From Ligustrum vulgare (lineage: Eukaryota > Streptophyta > Magnoliopsida > Lamiales > Oleaceae): a DNA stretch of 64,000 nucleotides. The stretch lies in assembly GCA_963555705.1 (NCBI GenBank), contig OY743172.1, forward strand, positions 26,101,446 to 26,165,445. The letters run 5' to 3'. The translations under genes were made by a program, and so were the position numbers. The notes below the pieces were generated by a model. The model saw nothing but the letters and a program-made list of their open reading frames with translations, had not been told where the DNA came from and made no database searches. This document shows, piece after piece, positions 24,222-35,290 of this stretch. How positions within the stretch are numbered: the stretch's first letter is position 1; every line of letters begins with the position of its first letter.

Positions 24222-24275
24222 CTCACATGGGGGCGGGTCCCACCTCGTCTGAGGTGGGACCCGCCCCCATGTGAG
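24222..24275. repeat. Perfect GC-rich hairpin, 25-bp arms, 4-nt loop
   Basis: The left arm begins CTCACATGGGGGCGGGTCCC and runs to CACCTC; the loop is GTCT; the right arm from 24251 is its exact reverse complement. It follows a run of about 14 C. It may be part of a decayed snap-back transposon, but no outer ends are clear. Confidence 0.85.
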
Positions 24276-24413
24276 GGCCAGTAGCCCGCGCGGTACACCG
24301 CACGGGTGAAGCATCATTTTTTTGTAAGAAAAACCACCTATATCTGGGATGCATGGCATTCAATTGCCTGGATGTCGTCCAGCTTGAGGCGTGAATATGT
24401 TAGGCAATGAAAC

Positions 24414-24600
24414 CAGGGGCGGACCCAAGAATTTGGTCCAGTGGGTGCGAAATATTGTAAAATGGATGAATCGATCAATAATATGCTAAAAATTTGAAAA
24501 AAAAAAAAAAAAAACAAACAAAAAATGAACAGAAAAATGAAGAAAATGGGAGCCAGTGGGTGCAATTGCACCCACTGGTCCCTACATAGGTCCGCCACTG
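24414..24600. mobile_element. hAT-type MITE with perfect 8-bp TSD
   Basis: 187 bp. Left end CAGGGGCGGACCCA, right end GGTCCGCCACTG. The flanks are aatgaaac at 24406-24413 and aatgaaac at 24601-24608, an exact 8-bp target duplication. 'agtgggtgc' and its complement near the two ends extend the inverted repeat. No coding. Confidence 0.85.
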
Positions 24601-25125
24601 AATGAAACAATATAAAAATATCCAAGCAATGTAGAAAATGATGATGTTGAGAAGGTGGTTGTCGTTGTGGCATTCGTCGTGGTTGTGGTGGTGGTCTGTA
24701 GTTGTGGATTATACTTGAAAATGTAAGAATAGTGTATGAAAGGTGTTTGATTTTATGTTCGATACAAAGTATCATAAATATTTTGTAAAGTATCATGATG
24801 TGATACTAAAATTCTATTCTAAGTATCATAAAAATTTGATAAAGTTTCATGTTATGATACTAAAAATTTGAAAATTTCACAAGTACCATTTTGTGATACT
24901 TTAAAAGTATCTAACATGATACTTGTGTGAAAACAATATTTTTCAGTTATTTTTGAAAATGAAGTAAGTTTCAATTATAATATCAAAAGTTGAGTATTTT
25001 TGCAAACGCTCCTCATTTTTTTCCATCAATTTTATGTGTTGATTTGTCAACAATCATGTGAGGTTCCATTCCCCTCCCCGCCTTGATGGATCATGGTTGA
25101 TACTTGCATTTAATTGCACCAAGCT
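24601..25125. other. Non-coding, rich in AGTATCAT/ATGATACT motifs
   Basis: Between about 24765 and 24925 the words agtatcat, gtgatact and atgatact recur around ten times in both orientations, suggesting a degenerate short-period repeat. No gene. Confidence 0.45.
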
Positions 25126-26110
25126 TGTTGCCTCGGGACGTAGCTAGGATTTCAATCTTGCGGGAGCGAAAATACAGAGAGGTGGAGGGGGTGGGGGCCC
25201 CTCCTAGGGGTTCGGCTCTCAAATTTTTTTTTTCAACTAAGATGATTGAAAACGACGATTTTAAGTACCAAAATAGGCAAGTTAGATTGACTGATCAAAA
25301 AGACAATCAATTTGTCGATACAAAAACAATTTGTCCATCTATGTGTCTAACGCTATATAAATTGAAAACATGAATGTTAGATGGACATCAAAAAGTTAAA
25401 AAGTAAACTGCCTATCCATATAACTGATGGTAGATATAACTTGAACATCAAAAAATTGGTCTATCTTTGTCCCCATCACTTCAAACTCATCAATAAGAGA
25501 ATCTAATGAAAAAGTATCAACAATCTCCTTATTTATATACATGGTACTGGACAAAAAATCATCTTCCATTCTATTACGCAACCTTATCTTAATGACACTT
25601 ATAACTGAAATTGCATATTCTGTAGTTGCTGTTGAAACTAGAAGAGTCAAGACAAAACGAATCAATCTATCGACAAGATTATAACTCATTGATTTTCTTG
25701 TCAATGTCAACAATTGAGAGTTACGCTGAACTTCAATTTGATATAGTTCCAATTGATCTTTCAAATGCAACTTCTCTTGATATGTAAAATTAGCGGGATA
25801 AAATTTGTCTGCAAGCTTACAAATATTCTGAACATCAAAAGCCTTGTAGCCGTTGTGACTTGTGAGGTGTCTATAGTCCGATTAAATTTTGTGGGTGGGC
25901 TGCGGATGTTTTTTGGGTAATTGATTCATAAGTGGGTCATTTGCTTTTGTATTGGATTTGAGCTATTTATTTATTTAAGTAACTATTGAATATTTTGTTT
26001 AGGTCTAAGAATTGTGTGTGGTTGAATTTTAAAGTGTAAATTCTTAAGTCAATATTTATTAATGGGGAAAAAAATTTCAACATTTTACGGGGAGCGAGTC
26101 AAAATTTCTG
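25126..26110 (-). mobile_element. Decayed hAT element (TTF/ZMYM1-like branch)
   Basis: The GGGACGTAGCTAGGATTTC phrase at about 25134 resembles the terminal sequence of hAT elements that carry TTF-type zinc-finger transposases. A transposase C-terminus lies inside on the minus strand (next entry). The right limit is a guess and no target duplication was found. Confidence 0.5.
25396..25855 (-). pseudogene. hAT transposase C-terminal fragment
   Basis: An open stretch of about 150 codons reads, in order: a helical segment (FDVQNICKLADKFYP), then YNLVDRLIRFVLTLLVSTAT with a TE-rich continuation, then RLRNRMEDDFLSS and a closing helical part. This is the hAT dimerisation region as found in plant zinc-finger MYM-type-1-like proteins. 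Upstream domains (zinc finger, catalytic RNase-H-like core) are missing on the right, so it is a 5'-truncated relic. Only the C-terminal part is supported. Confidence 0.72.
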
Positions 26111-26633
26111 ATGGGACGAAACTGAAAAATACATTACAATTAAGATTGTTCGATCGAAAAGTTTGGTACGATAACTCAATATAATGCTAGTCATTTAGAA
26201 AAATATCTTTTTGGATTTCAAATTTCTGTTTTAAAAAAAAATAAAGAAAGAAAAATTACTGAAAAAAGAAAAATGTAGAGTCTCAAGAGTCAAAATATAG
26301 AATATTTTTAAATTGTATAAAGAATTTTATTTTCTAACTTTAAAGGTAACTTCTATTATACACAAAATGCTCTTCATAAAAAAGAAAATACCTGAAAATG
26401 CTCTAATAAGTTAGCCCCCATCTGATGATCATCATTCCAAAATCAAAATCTCATAATCTACACATAATAATCTAAAAAATTCTCTATTTTTTAACTACAT
26501 TCTCCAAAAAATTACTATTAGTACATTATTTGAAATAATATTGGATCTCAAAACAAGTTAATGTTACAAAACTCTTTCACTGAATCACGACGAGTACATT
26601 GCTGTGTATTAATTTCAAGAATCACATAAATTA
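25861..26633. other. Non-coding gap
   Basis: AT-rich; may include residues of the hAT element to its left. Nothing else recognised. Confidence 0.4.
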
Positions 26634-26742
26634 GTGTTTTTAGTACTGTTTAAAAAGAATTTTTTTAATAAATCAAATATTATGGACTTGACTTTTAATT
26701 GAGAACAAATACTGTAGAAAAAAAAAAAAACCAACCAACCAA
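26634..26742. mobile_element. Shortened MITE of the 1654-1845 family
   Basis: It shares 'tactgtttaaaaagaattttt', 'aaatattatggacttgactt' and 'tactgtagaaaa' with the copies at 1654-1845 and 32532-32703 but lacks part of the interior. It is preceded by TTA (26631-26633). The right end is blurred by an A run. Confidence 0.55.
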
Positions 26743-29700
26743 GTAATTACTAATCTGAATTGCTCATTCCTTGTTGCATCAACAGATTATAAAATTCCAA
26801 ACTCGGATATTTGCAATTTGGTGGGACTATAATTTAAGGAAACCTAGGTGTTAAAACCATGATTTTAAGCAAAGTCTTTCATCCCAATGCCGTTTCCAGT
26901 TCAGACCTCACCTGTATATTTATTATGGATCATGCTCCTTTAATCTTGGATAAATGGGATAATTAAGCTAGTAATGTCAAAATTATTAATATTTGTTGGA
27001 TATTCTGTCTTAATACTAAGTTAGAATAGAAAAAAAAAATCGAATCAAAACGTCGTAGGAACATAAAAGCCCAAGATTATGAGGATTAATTTCTCAAACA
27101 TTGGAAACATGATAGGCTCAATGCGGACGAATACAACTTGCAGGAAGAAATTAACAATAACCAACAGGTTATGCATAACATAATATTTTCACAAGTAGTT
27201 CATCAATCATACAATATATTCACCATTCACCTTATTTCAAGTGTCATTTTCCAATAACATAAAAGAAAACAGAATTGGTTCTGTATCGAGATCCACATGT
27301 TCTTCCATTGCAAGAGAAAACCTGCTGAGATAAAAGAACATCGATTGAAATCCTGATGAAATATTCTACTTAAGAAGATCAAAAGTAGAAATCAAATGAT
27401 ACATCGCTAATTTACTACATAAAAAAAGCTGCCAACAAATTAATAGACGGAGTTCCAATATCAATAATCCATGATGTAGCTTTATTCGCAGAAATAACTT
27501 AGGAAAAAATTGGATAGGAATGCGAATATTAATATTTCAAAATCAATTTAATCACACAATTATTGTAGGAATGAATACCAGACTGACCTTAAACTTCTCC
27601 ATAAATCTATCAAAACAATTGCATAATTGGAATTCTCATCACTCTGACATGCTTCATTTATTGGCTCCCTCAATAACATATTATCACACAATATGTAAGA
27701 GCGTCTGTCTTCCAAGAGACTATTTTCAAAGAACATCTTATGCATAATAATAGAGAGCATATTTGTATTTAGAGAGTAAATAATTTTTTACATGCTGCAA
27801 CAAGCTCTCTATTTTTTTTATTTTCTATTTTTAATTATTGATTTCACCAAATATCTTTTTTGACATAATTTTTTTTATATGTCAATGGCCTATCAATTCA
27901 AATATAATTTAAATAGTAAAGTATTGAAATATGAAGCTAATTAAATGTAATCATTGTAATTTAAAAATAGAGTCAGTTTCACTCTCTAAATTCAATCTCT
28001 CTATTTTGACTTTTTAAAATAGAGTGTCTTCTGAAGCTTATTCTTAATCATTGACTATTTAAAATAGAGAGCATCTCATGTTTAGAGAATCTCTCCAGTC
28101 TGGTTAATTCACTGGTCAGGTATAGCTTTGTTTTACATGTATTGTAAACCTATTCAATTCTAGAATAATGAACACCGTGAGGAAATAATCCATCATTACA
28201 CAACACCTAGTTGTATTGGTTCACAGGTTCAACACATTTCTCATTGCTAGTATTATAGCGAATATTTTTTTATTTTCATCACTATAAATATAAGGTCTAG
28301 GGTGCAACATGTGAAAGCATCTTTGCCATCAACTGCACAATGAAAGCAAATGCTCGCAAACTTTGGAAGCATCTAGTCAATAAATGGCAGTCCATCGCAA
28401 GCCACACAGTTTTTCATGCCAATTGACGTATCAGGTCCAAGGCATCCCAATTGGATTGACTAGAAATAGTCTGGAACACCTCAAAAATGGAATATGGAAG
28501 ATTTTTCATTTTCCCCAAAAAAATTATCTCGGAGACAGCTTCATTGCTTTATATATTTTTCACCCTTATCAAATGTCAAGTTAAAAGTACTAATGCTAGA
28601 AAATCAGCTCATCGTTCAGTTGACAATCCGTACTCCAGAAGTACCTTTCGAAAGGAAAAGCAAGTCTAGATAAACATGACACGCCCAATTCTAACTTTCC
28701 ACACAGAAAAAACATAACAAGGCATTGTGGTTTATCAATTGTCCTAAAAGGTAAGAAAACCTAAAGAATATGTCACGTGATACCTTATATGCTAATCCTT
28801 TTGCCATTCTCCACTGAGTAAATAGTATAACTCCTTACAATAATCTTGTATCTCATATGAAACAATCATTTGCAATGGTGTTTTCCCGCAATAATGGGTG
28901 ACTGGACGACCAAAACTTCTAATTTATTTACAAACTCGATCAAATAGTGAATAAAATTGATATTGCCTCCTCCATCATTATTAAATACCATCTTATTTCT
29001 TCGCCAAATGAAAAAAAATCTTCATTAAGTGTGTAGTGATCAAATTTGAATTTAACTTATTAAATGCATGTAAGATTGCACGAATTTGTTGAACACGCTT
29101 ATATCTTCCTCTAATTTCAAACGTATCAAGTGATCTCGAGGATATTAAATAACCTAATCCAATTAGAATGACAACTCAAAACCTAATGCAACAGAATCAA
29201 ACAAGTAAAATGAACATAATCCACTTCAAAAATGTAGCCAATGATGTGTAGTCATAACCAAAACTCCCAAAATTTAATAGAAGATTTTGTATGATATCTC
29301 CAAGAATCTTATTCTACTAATACAAGACAATCAGAATGAGATATATCATTTATGCTTGAGGCAATTCCCTAAATCCAAGGATAATATGATTTATTGAAAC
29401 CAACAATTCATGTAGTGAGTATATATAATGAAAAAGCGCTATCGTCAATCACGGAGTGCCATGACTAATGATCCAAATCTTCCCATCCACTCACACCACG
29501 TGTCACATGTCAAATTTATGTTTATGGTGCAGCATGGACATTAGTCATGTCATTCAAAATAACAATACTCATCCAAATATTAAAAGAAATAGATCACCAA
29601 AAAGAATTTAAAAAAACAGTTCAATATTAAAATTAAGTCTACCCCAACTTTGTCTAAAATCAGAGTTGATGAATAAAAGAATACAACTGTCAACTGCATA

Positions 29701-29992
29701 TCCTCTTCATATGTTATCTTGGACTACTTTGTGTCGACTTGATTTCTCTAGAGTAGAAGTCAATTAACTGGGAGAAAAATCAAAGACCTCACCTTTAAAA
29801 TATCATTAGAATCCATTATAAATCTCATCACCTATTACTTGTTCGGTTACCCTTGATTGCTTTAATTAACTCAGGGTTCACATCAAAGGCTATTTATGCA
29901 AAAGGGAAAATGAAATAAACATCAACATAGCAGTTTCCTTGAAGACACAAAGTATAATCTTTTTGGCTTGTTACCAGTTTTGAATGCCATCC
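26743..29992. other. Long AT-rich intergenic stretch
   Basis: No gene supported over 3.2 kb. Around 27690-28100 the words 'agagagcat' and 'ctctctattt' recur in both orientations, perhaps a worn MITE. On the minus strand at about 28790-29160 short coding-like runs occur in shifting frames (for example GRPVTHYCGKTPLQ), probably a pseudogene or retroelement scrap that I cannot name. Confidence 0.4.
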
Positions 29993-30676
29993 ATGGTTTA
30001 TAAAAGTTCTTGAGGTGCGCCTTGAGACCCACCTTAAGCTGAGGAGTTTGAAAAACGCGTTGAGGTGCATATTTATTTAGGGCTCAATGAGGCTTACACC
30101 TCAAGTGATTGCGGGGTAAGCCTCAAGGTGCACGCCTCCTCGTATATGTCTATGACCACCACTTTTTAAAACTTAAAAATTCACATTAATTGATATGGTT
30201 TGGAAATCAATTTTACACCTAATTTGCATTTGTAATCTAATCAAAATTTTAAGGCTCTGTTTGTTAAAAGTTTTTTGTTTAAAAACAAAGAATGTGATGT
30301 TTTCGAAGTAAAATATGTGATTGAAAAGTGGAGAGAGAAATTATGTGTGGTTGAAAAGTGATTTGGAGAAATGTGTTGTTTAAAAAATTTGCCAAACATA
30401 GGCCAAAATACTAAATATAAGTTAATTATTTGATTTTCTATATAAATAAAAGTAAACAAATCAAACTAATCATAAAACAAAAGGGGAAAAAGAACATTTT
30501 AGACAAAAATCAATCATAAACTCCGACTCGAATGTGACCCTCCCTGAGGAAAAGTAATGCATATTTATTTTTATATATTTTTACTAAATTTTTTAATTCA
30601 CGATTTGAGGCTTCTCATCTCAAGCCTTACACCAGGAAAAACACCTCAATACTCATTTCCAACTTTTTAAACTATG
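29993..30676. mobile_element. MULE-like element with 9-bp TSD
   Basis: The ends ATGGTTTATAAAAGTT and AACTTTTTAAACTATG are inverted repeats. Both flanks read atgccatcc (29984-29992 and 30677-30685), an exact 9-bp duplication as Mutator-like elements make. The subterminal parts carry repeated 'gcctcaaggtgcacgcct'-type words. A Tourist-like copy is nested inside. It has no transposase. Confidence 0.68.
30253..30404. mobile_element. Tourist-like MITE nested in the MULE-like element
   Basis: Left GGCTCTGTTTGTTAAA, right TTTGCCAAACATAGGCC. It is preceded by TAA and followed by AAA, an imperfect 3-bp duplication. The interior ('gtgattgaaaagtggagaga') matches in inverse the text at 19.2-19.4 kb and 63.5-63.6 kb. 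Confidence 0.6.
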
Positions 30677-30685
30677 ATGCCATCC

Positions 30686-31145
30686 TTGACAATGTTGCGG
30701 TGTACAATCAAAATGATCAAAGAAATGTAAACAATTATATCACCTCAACTTTCAGAAATCCATGAAAGCCAAGTTGATGACTACTTTTTATGTTCTCAAT
30801 CCTACGTAGTTTTAATTCAACCTTCTCTTCGAATTTGTGATTCTCCCACAGGCCACAACCAGATTTCTACAAGAAAACAGTCATTATTTCTCTTTTCATT
30901 AAACTACAGCCACATACAAATTTGCCCTTTGCCACAGCATATACGTATTCGACTATTCCACATAAATAAAACACCGTCCAAAATTCAAAACAATCATCAA
31001 CATATTTACTTGCTACTATATATTAAAATCCCTATGACACTAAAATTCACAAACTTCAATTACGATCAATCCACACACGAGATGACGAGAATACACATAT
31101 GTATAAACACTTAAAGGAGGGTTAAGAGGGTGAAATTACTAGGCT
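30686..31145. other. UBL5 3' flank
   Basis: Contains the likely 3' UTR of the minus-strand UBL5 gene. No other gene. Confidence 0.4.
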
Positions 31146-31367
31146 TTAGTTGTAGTAGAGCTCAAGACCCATGCCATCGTGGATCTCATAATCCTTAAGA
31201 GTGATGTGGTCTTTGTAGATGTTGTACCACTTTTGGATCCGGATCTTGTCGGCTCGGGTTCCAGTCTGAGCCGCGACCAGCTTCTTCAGATCGCCGATTG
31301 TATCATCCTCGTTGCACTTCACTCGCACCTTCTTGCCAAGCCTATCGTTCAGCACCACCTCAATCAT
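31146..31367 (-). CDS. UBL5: Ubiquitin-like protein 5 (UBL5/Hub1)
   Basis: A complete single-exon reading frame of 73 residues, [18 protein letters not shown] to LELYYN. The length and sequence match the very conserved UBL5 family almost end to end, including the C-terminal double tyrosine in place of the Gly-Gly of ubiquitin. Family members do not conjugate covalently; they bind spliceosomal proteins such as Snu66 through HIND motifs and help pre-mRNA splicing in the nucleus. The sequence just upstream of the ATG (minus strand) has 'ttttttgcagcag', suggesting a 5' UTR intron. The frame is undamaged, so this is probably a working gene despite the transposons on both sides; an intronless retrocopy is possible, but plant UBL5 coding regions are commonly uninterrupted. 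Confidence 0.95.
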   Translation of the reverse strand: MIEVVLNDRLGKKVRVKCNEDDTIGDLKKLVAAQTGTRADKIRIQKWYNIYKDHITLKDYEIHDGMGLELYYN

Positions 31368-31771
31368 CTTCTTTTTTGGAAATTACTGCTGCAAAAAACA
31401 AAAAAACCTAATTTATTGGGTTTTCCGATGCCCGTTCTATACTACTGTAGATAAACGCGTAAAGAATATGAAGGAATCTTGGAATTATTATTAGTTTAAA
31501 AAAAAACCTTGTTTGGTCAGTCAAATTTAACCATCAATTAAGTTCAGAATATTTCACACTGTAATTAAATTTCAACTATTTATTCTTTTTTAAAAATCAT
31601 TATTCATTTCAAAAATATTCTTTTTATTGAACACACAAAAAAAAAGTCATTCAAAAAACGAGTAGCGAAAAATGGCTCGAGATGCCTGTTATGTGACGGA
31701 CATTTTGACGCCCGTCTGCTGATGTGGCATGAACAGTCAGCAGACTGGCCTTTGTAAAGAATTGGGATTTA
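31368..31771. other. UBL5 5' flank
   Basis: Presumed 5' UTR intron and promoter of UBL5 (minus strand). No motif placed with confidence. Confidence 0.4.
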
Positions 31772-31930
31772 GAGCCCGTTTGGTCCATAGATAAATTTTA
31801 GCTTGTGATTTTTTATTTTTTTTAATGGATGTGTGGTTTACATTAATTTAAAAAATAAAAAATTGTGGACTTGATTAAGAATAAATGATTGAGATTGAGT
31901 TTGAAAAGTTTTGATAGGCCAAACAGACTC
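31772..31930. mobile_element. Tourist-like MITE with TSD TTA
   Basis: 159 bp. Left GAGCCCGTTTGGTCCAT, right ATAGGCCAAACAGACTC. TTA at 31769-31771 and again at 31931-31933. It sits about 400 bp upstream of UBL5. Confidence 0.78.
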
Positions 31931-32390
31931 TTAATTTAAATTAATGCTACATATACTTGAAGATTTACAAAAGAAAAAGGTGATAAAAATTGAGATGGCA
32001 AATTGTGATTGTTAATATGTATGTTGATATGACGTGTGAATTATTAGAATTTGTCACCTTGTATTATGTTAAACTTCTTGTTAGTCTTCATGTTCATACA
32101 GCAAATCTCTTAAGTGTATTTCAGCCAGATGCCCATTATTAATTATTATTCCTTTGACACAGTCATCCATTTAATTAACTTATGCACTTGACCCAATTTG
32201 TATTTAGCATCTGTTCGGTAAAATTCATTTACAATTTTCTCTTATAAACAATCATTTGGCAACATTTAATTGGATAATTTTTAAAAACTTAACAATTTTT
32301 ACTAAAATTGAAAATTCTACCTGTTTATTGAACCTTGGAAGGGATTTTGAAGTAGTAGTTGTTAGTATTCAAAATAAAGGCATAGTTATT
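31931..32390. other. Non-coding gap
   Basis: AT-rich; the missing 5' part and LTR of the copia element to the right is not recognisable here. Confidence 0.4.
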
Positions 32391-32531
32391 AAAGTTGATG
32401 AAGCCCTTCTCTTTCCTTAGCTCATGAACAGAGACTGGAAAGATATAATGCTGAAACTAACACTAATGTTGTTCAAAACATGGCAAATGTTGTGTTTGTT
32501 GGAGGAAATGAATCAAATTGGAGATCTAGGA

Positions 32532-32703
32532 GTGTGTTTGGTATTATTTAAAAATAGTTTTTTTAAAAATGAATAGTAATTTTGAAGAGAATAGATGATT
32601 GAAATTTAGTTAAAAAGTCAAATATTATGGACTTGACTTTTAATTGATGGTTGAGATTAAGTACTGTAGAAAAAAAAGAAACATTTAATGTAAACCAAAC
32701 AAA
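32532..32703. mobile_element. MITE nested in the copia gag
   Basis: 172 bp. Left GTGTGTTTGGTATTA, right TAATGTAAACCAAACAAA. GGA flanks both sides (32529-32531, 32704-32706). Skipping the element and one GGA lets the gag frame run on (WRSR then TNRG), which confirms the boundaries. Same family as 1654-1845. Confidence 0.75.
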
Positions 32704-33930
32704 GGACCAATAGAGGATGTAGGTTTGGCAGGATCACAGGAAGTTTTAACAATTGAGGCATGAATGGAAATTATGGGGGAAACCCTGAACGAGATTATGG
32801 TTATAATCAAGGTAACCGTGGCAATAGAGGAAGAGGTCGTAGTGGTGACAGATTTAGTAGCTCTAGTGGTCGACCTCCATGCCAAATCTGCCACACATCA
32901 GGACAATTAGCCGATGACTGCTGGCTTAGACATGATAACGATTTCCATCCAAACACAAATCAAAATACCCGTGCTACTGGAGAAAGTTCACAAAACCATG
33001 CATTCATGCCTACAACTAGTAATGTTCCTGATTTTGGATTGTATGTTGATTCAAGTGGCACTTGTTATGTCACATCAGAAATTGACAGTCTTTTAGCTAT
33101 ACTCCAACTACAATGGTCATCAAAACTCAAAAGCTAATAATTGGAGATGGTAAGAAATGGTAAGAAACTTCTCATCTCTCATATTGGTAAGGCCTCTATT
33201 CCTTCCACCCCACCTTTGAAGTCATTAAAACTAAATCGTATTCTGGGAGTACTTGCCATTACTAAAAGTTTAGTTAGCATCTCTAAATTAACTGTTGATA
33301 ACGATGTTTTTGTTGAATTTCATCCAACTTTTTATCCTGTTAAGGATCGCAAAATCGGGATGGTACTGTTGAAAGGAACTGTTAGAGAGAGACTGTATTA
33401 CCTCAACTCCACTGAAGACAATTTCACTCTCATAGAGTCGTGTTTTTATGCTTTCAATAAATCCTTTGAGTCTGAGGTTGAGCCTCAATGTTTTACAAAT
33501 TCTACAACTAGAGATAGTAACCTATGACATCAACGCATAGGACACCCATTAGAGTTTGTGGTTCAAACTATTAAGAAAAAATGTTACTCACAATTTCACA
33601 TTAATGAAAAGACGATTTTCTTTTTAGCTTGTGCTATTGGTAAAAGTCATGCCTTACCTTTCTCTATCTCACAAACCAAAACACATGCACCCTTAGAATT
33701 AATTCACACTAATTTATTGGGGGGCTGTATATGCTATATCACAAAAAGGATATAAATATTACATACGTTTTGTTGATGATTTCACCCGATACACTTGGAT
33801 TTTTCCCCTTGAACTCAAATCACAAGTCTTACCAGTCTTTATACAGTTCAAACCCACATAGAAAAATAACTTGGTAAACATATAAAGATAATACAGAGTG
33901 ACTGGAGGGGAGAGTACAAAAGTTTCCAAC

Positions 33931-34105
33931 CGGTGGTGGCTTTAAGGGTACGCGAGAGGTGCGATCGCACAGGACCTCAACGTTATAGAGGCACCATTTT
34001 TTTAGGACACTTTAAGAAAAAATTGAATATAGGGCACAAGAATTTTTCATAAGTCAACATTTCATATTGTCGCGCAGGACACCCAAAATCTAAGGACCAA
34101 CCCTG
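33931..34105. mobile_element. hAT-type MITE nested in copia integrase
   Basis: 175 bp. Left CGGTGGTGGCTTTAAGGGT, right AATCTAAGGACCAACCCTG. The flanks tttccaac (33923-33930) and tttcctac (34106-34113) match at 7 of 8. The integrase frame continues across when the insert and one flank are skipped (EYKSFQ then PYLNEHG), which confirms it. Confidence 0.75.
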
Positions 34106-34559
34106 TTTCCTACCTTACCTAAATGAACATGGCATAGTTCTTCGATGCCATGTCGACATACACACCAATAAAATGGCAAAGCTGAACGAAAATATTACCA
34201 CATTATTGAACTAGGTCTTTCCCTTCCAGACCAAGCATCATTTCCCATTAAATACTGGTGGGACACCTTTCTAACAGTTGTCCATCTTATCATTCGACTT
34301 CCCACTCATGTTCTCTCAAACCTCTCTCAATATCCACAAACTCCAACCAGATCCACTTGTTGCATCTTTTTAGGATACAGCCATCCATAAAGGTTACAAA
34401 TGTCTTCACCCATCTGGAAGTCTATACATCTCTTGACACGTCGTGTTCAATGAAATAGAAGTTCCCTCCCATCATCTAAAATAGTCATCAACTGAATCTC
34501 ATTCTTCACTTACCGTCACATCCAGCAGCACTATTCAAATTCCTACCAACGAAACGTGG

Positions 34560-35290
34560 ATTTGTCTTCTTGGACCTAAAGTAATACTGATGTGATCCTA
34601 GGAATAAAGTCAAAGGAGAAATCAAGTTATCGTGGATGCAATAGCAATCTCGAGGGAAAAGGAGTAAGTTTTGTATTGGGCACGAGTCGATGATCAAATT
34701 GGATCAATGCAATTCAAAGGGACGAAGACGGAGCTGAAACTTCAACCACACGATCACGTGGTGCAATAAGGGGTGATCACGCGGAATGTCAAAAGACAAC
34801 CCAAGATCAAAAAGGGTCCTCCACGCAATCTTGCGACTTTTACCATGAGCGATCGTGCGGTTCATTTCTATAGGGTTTCACAAGTTTTTATTCTATTTTC
34901 TATTTTAGTTTATTATTTCCGTAAATTAGAGTCCATTAGCGGGTAGACCTAGTTTATTTTTTTTTTTAGCTCATATTATCAATTTTCATTCATTGTAATG
35001 AAGAACTTTTGGATTAATTGACATATTGAGTGTTTTTACTCTTTAAAAGAACACACACTGAACTTATCAAAGATCTCGGATCTTTGTGTTTCAATCCAGA
35101 ACTCATCAAGGAATTAGACACCCATTGTGGCGTTCAACAACATTGATTCTTTCTTCCGCATCGTCAATTCCTGCGTCGTGAAGATCGGGTCCAGGTTTCA
35201 TCGTCTAAATCTATTTATTTTTTATCATTCCTATTATTTTATTTTTTCTGAAATTAGATCTTTCTTGTGTTATTAAATTTTTATTCCACG
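34560..35290. repeat. Foreign block inside copia pol, unclassified
   Basis: The text between the integrase C-terminal fragments and the resumption at 'ccctcaaggaatcgcatc' does not read as copia. It includes 'gatcacgcgg' words. It may be a nested solo LTR, but no ends could be paired. Confidence 0.35.
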
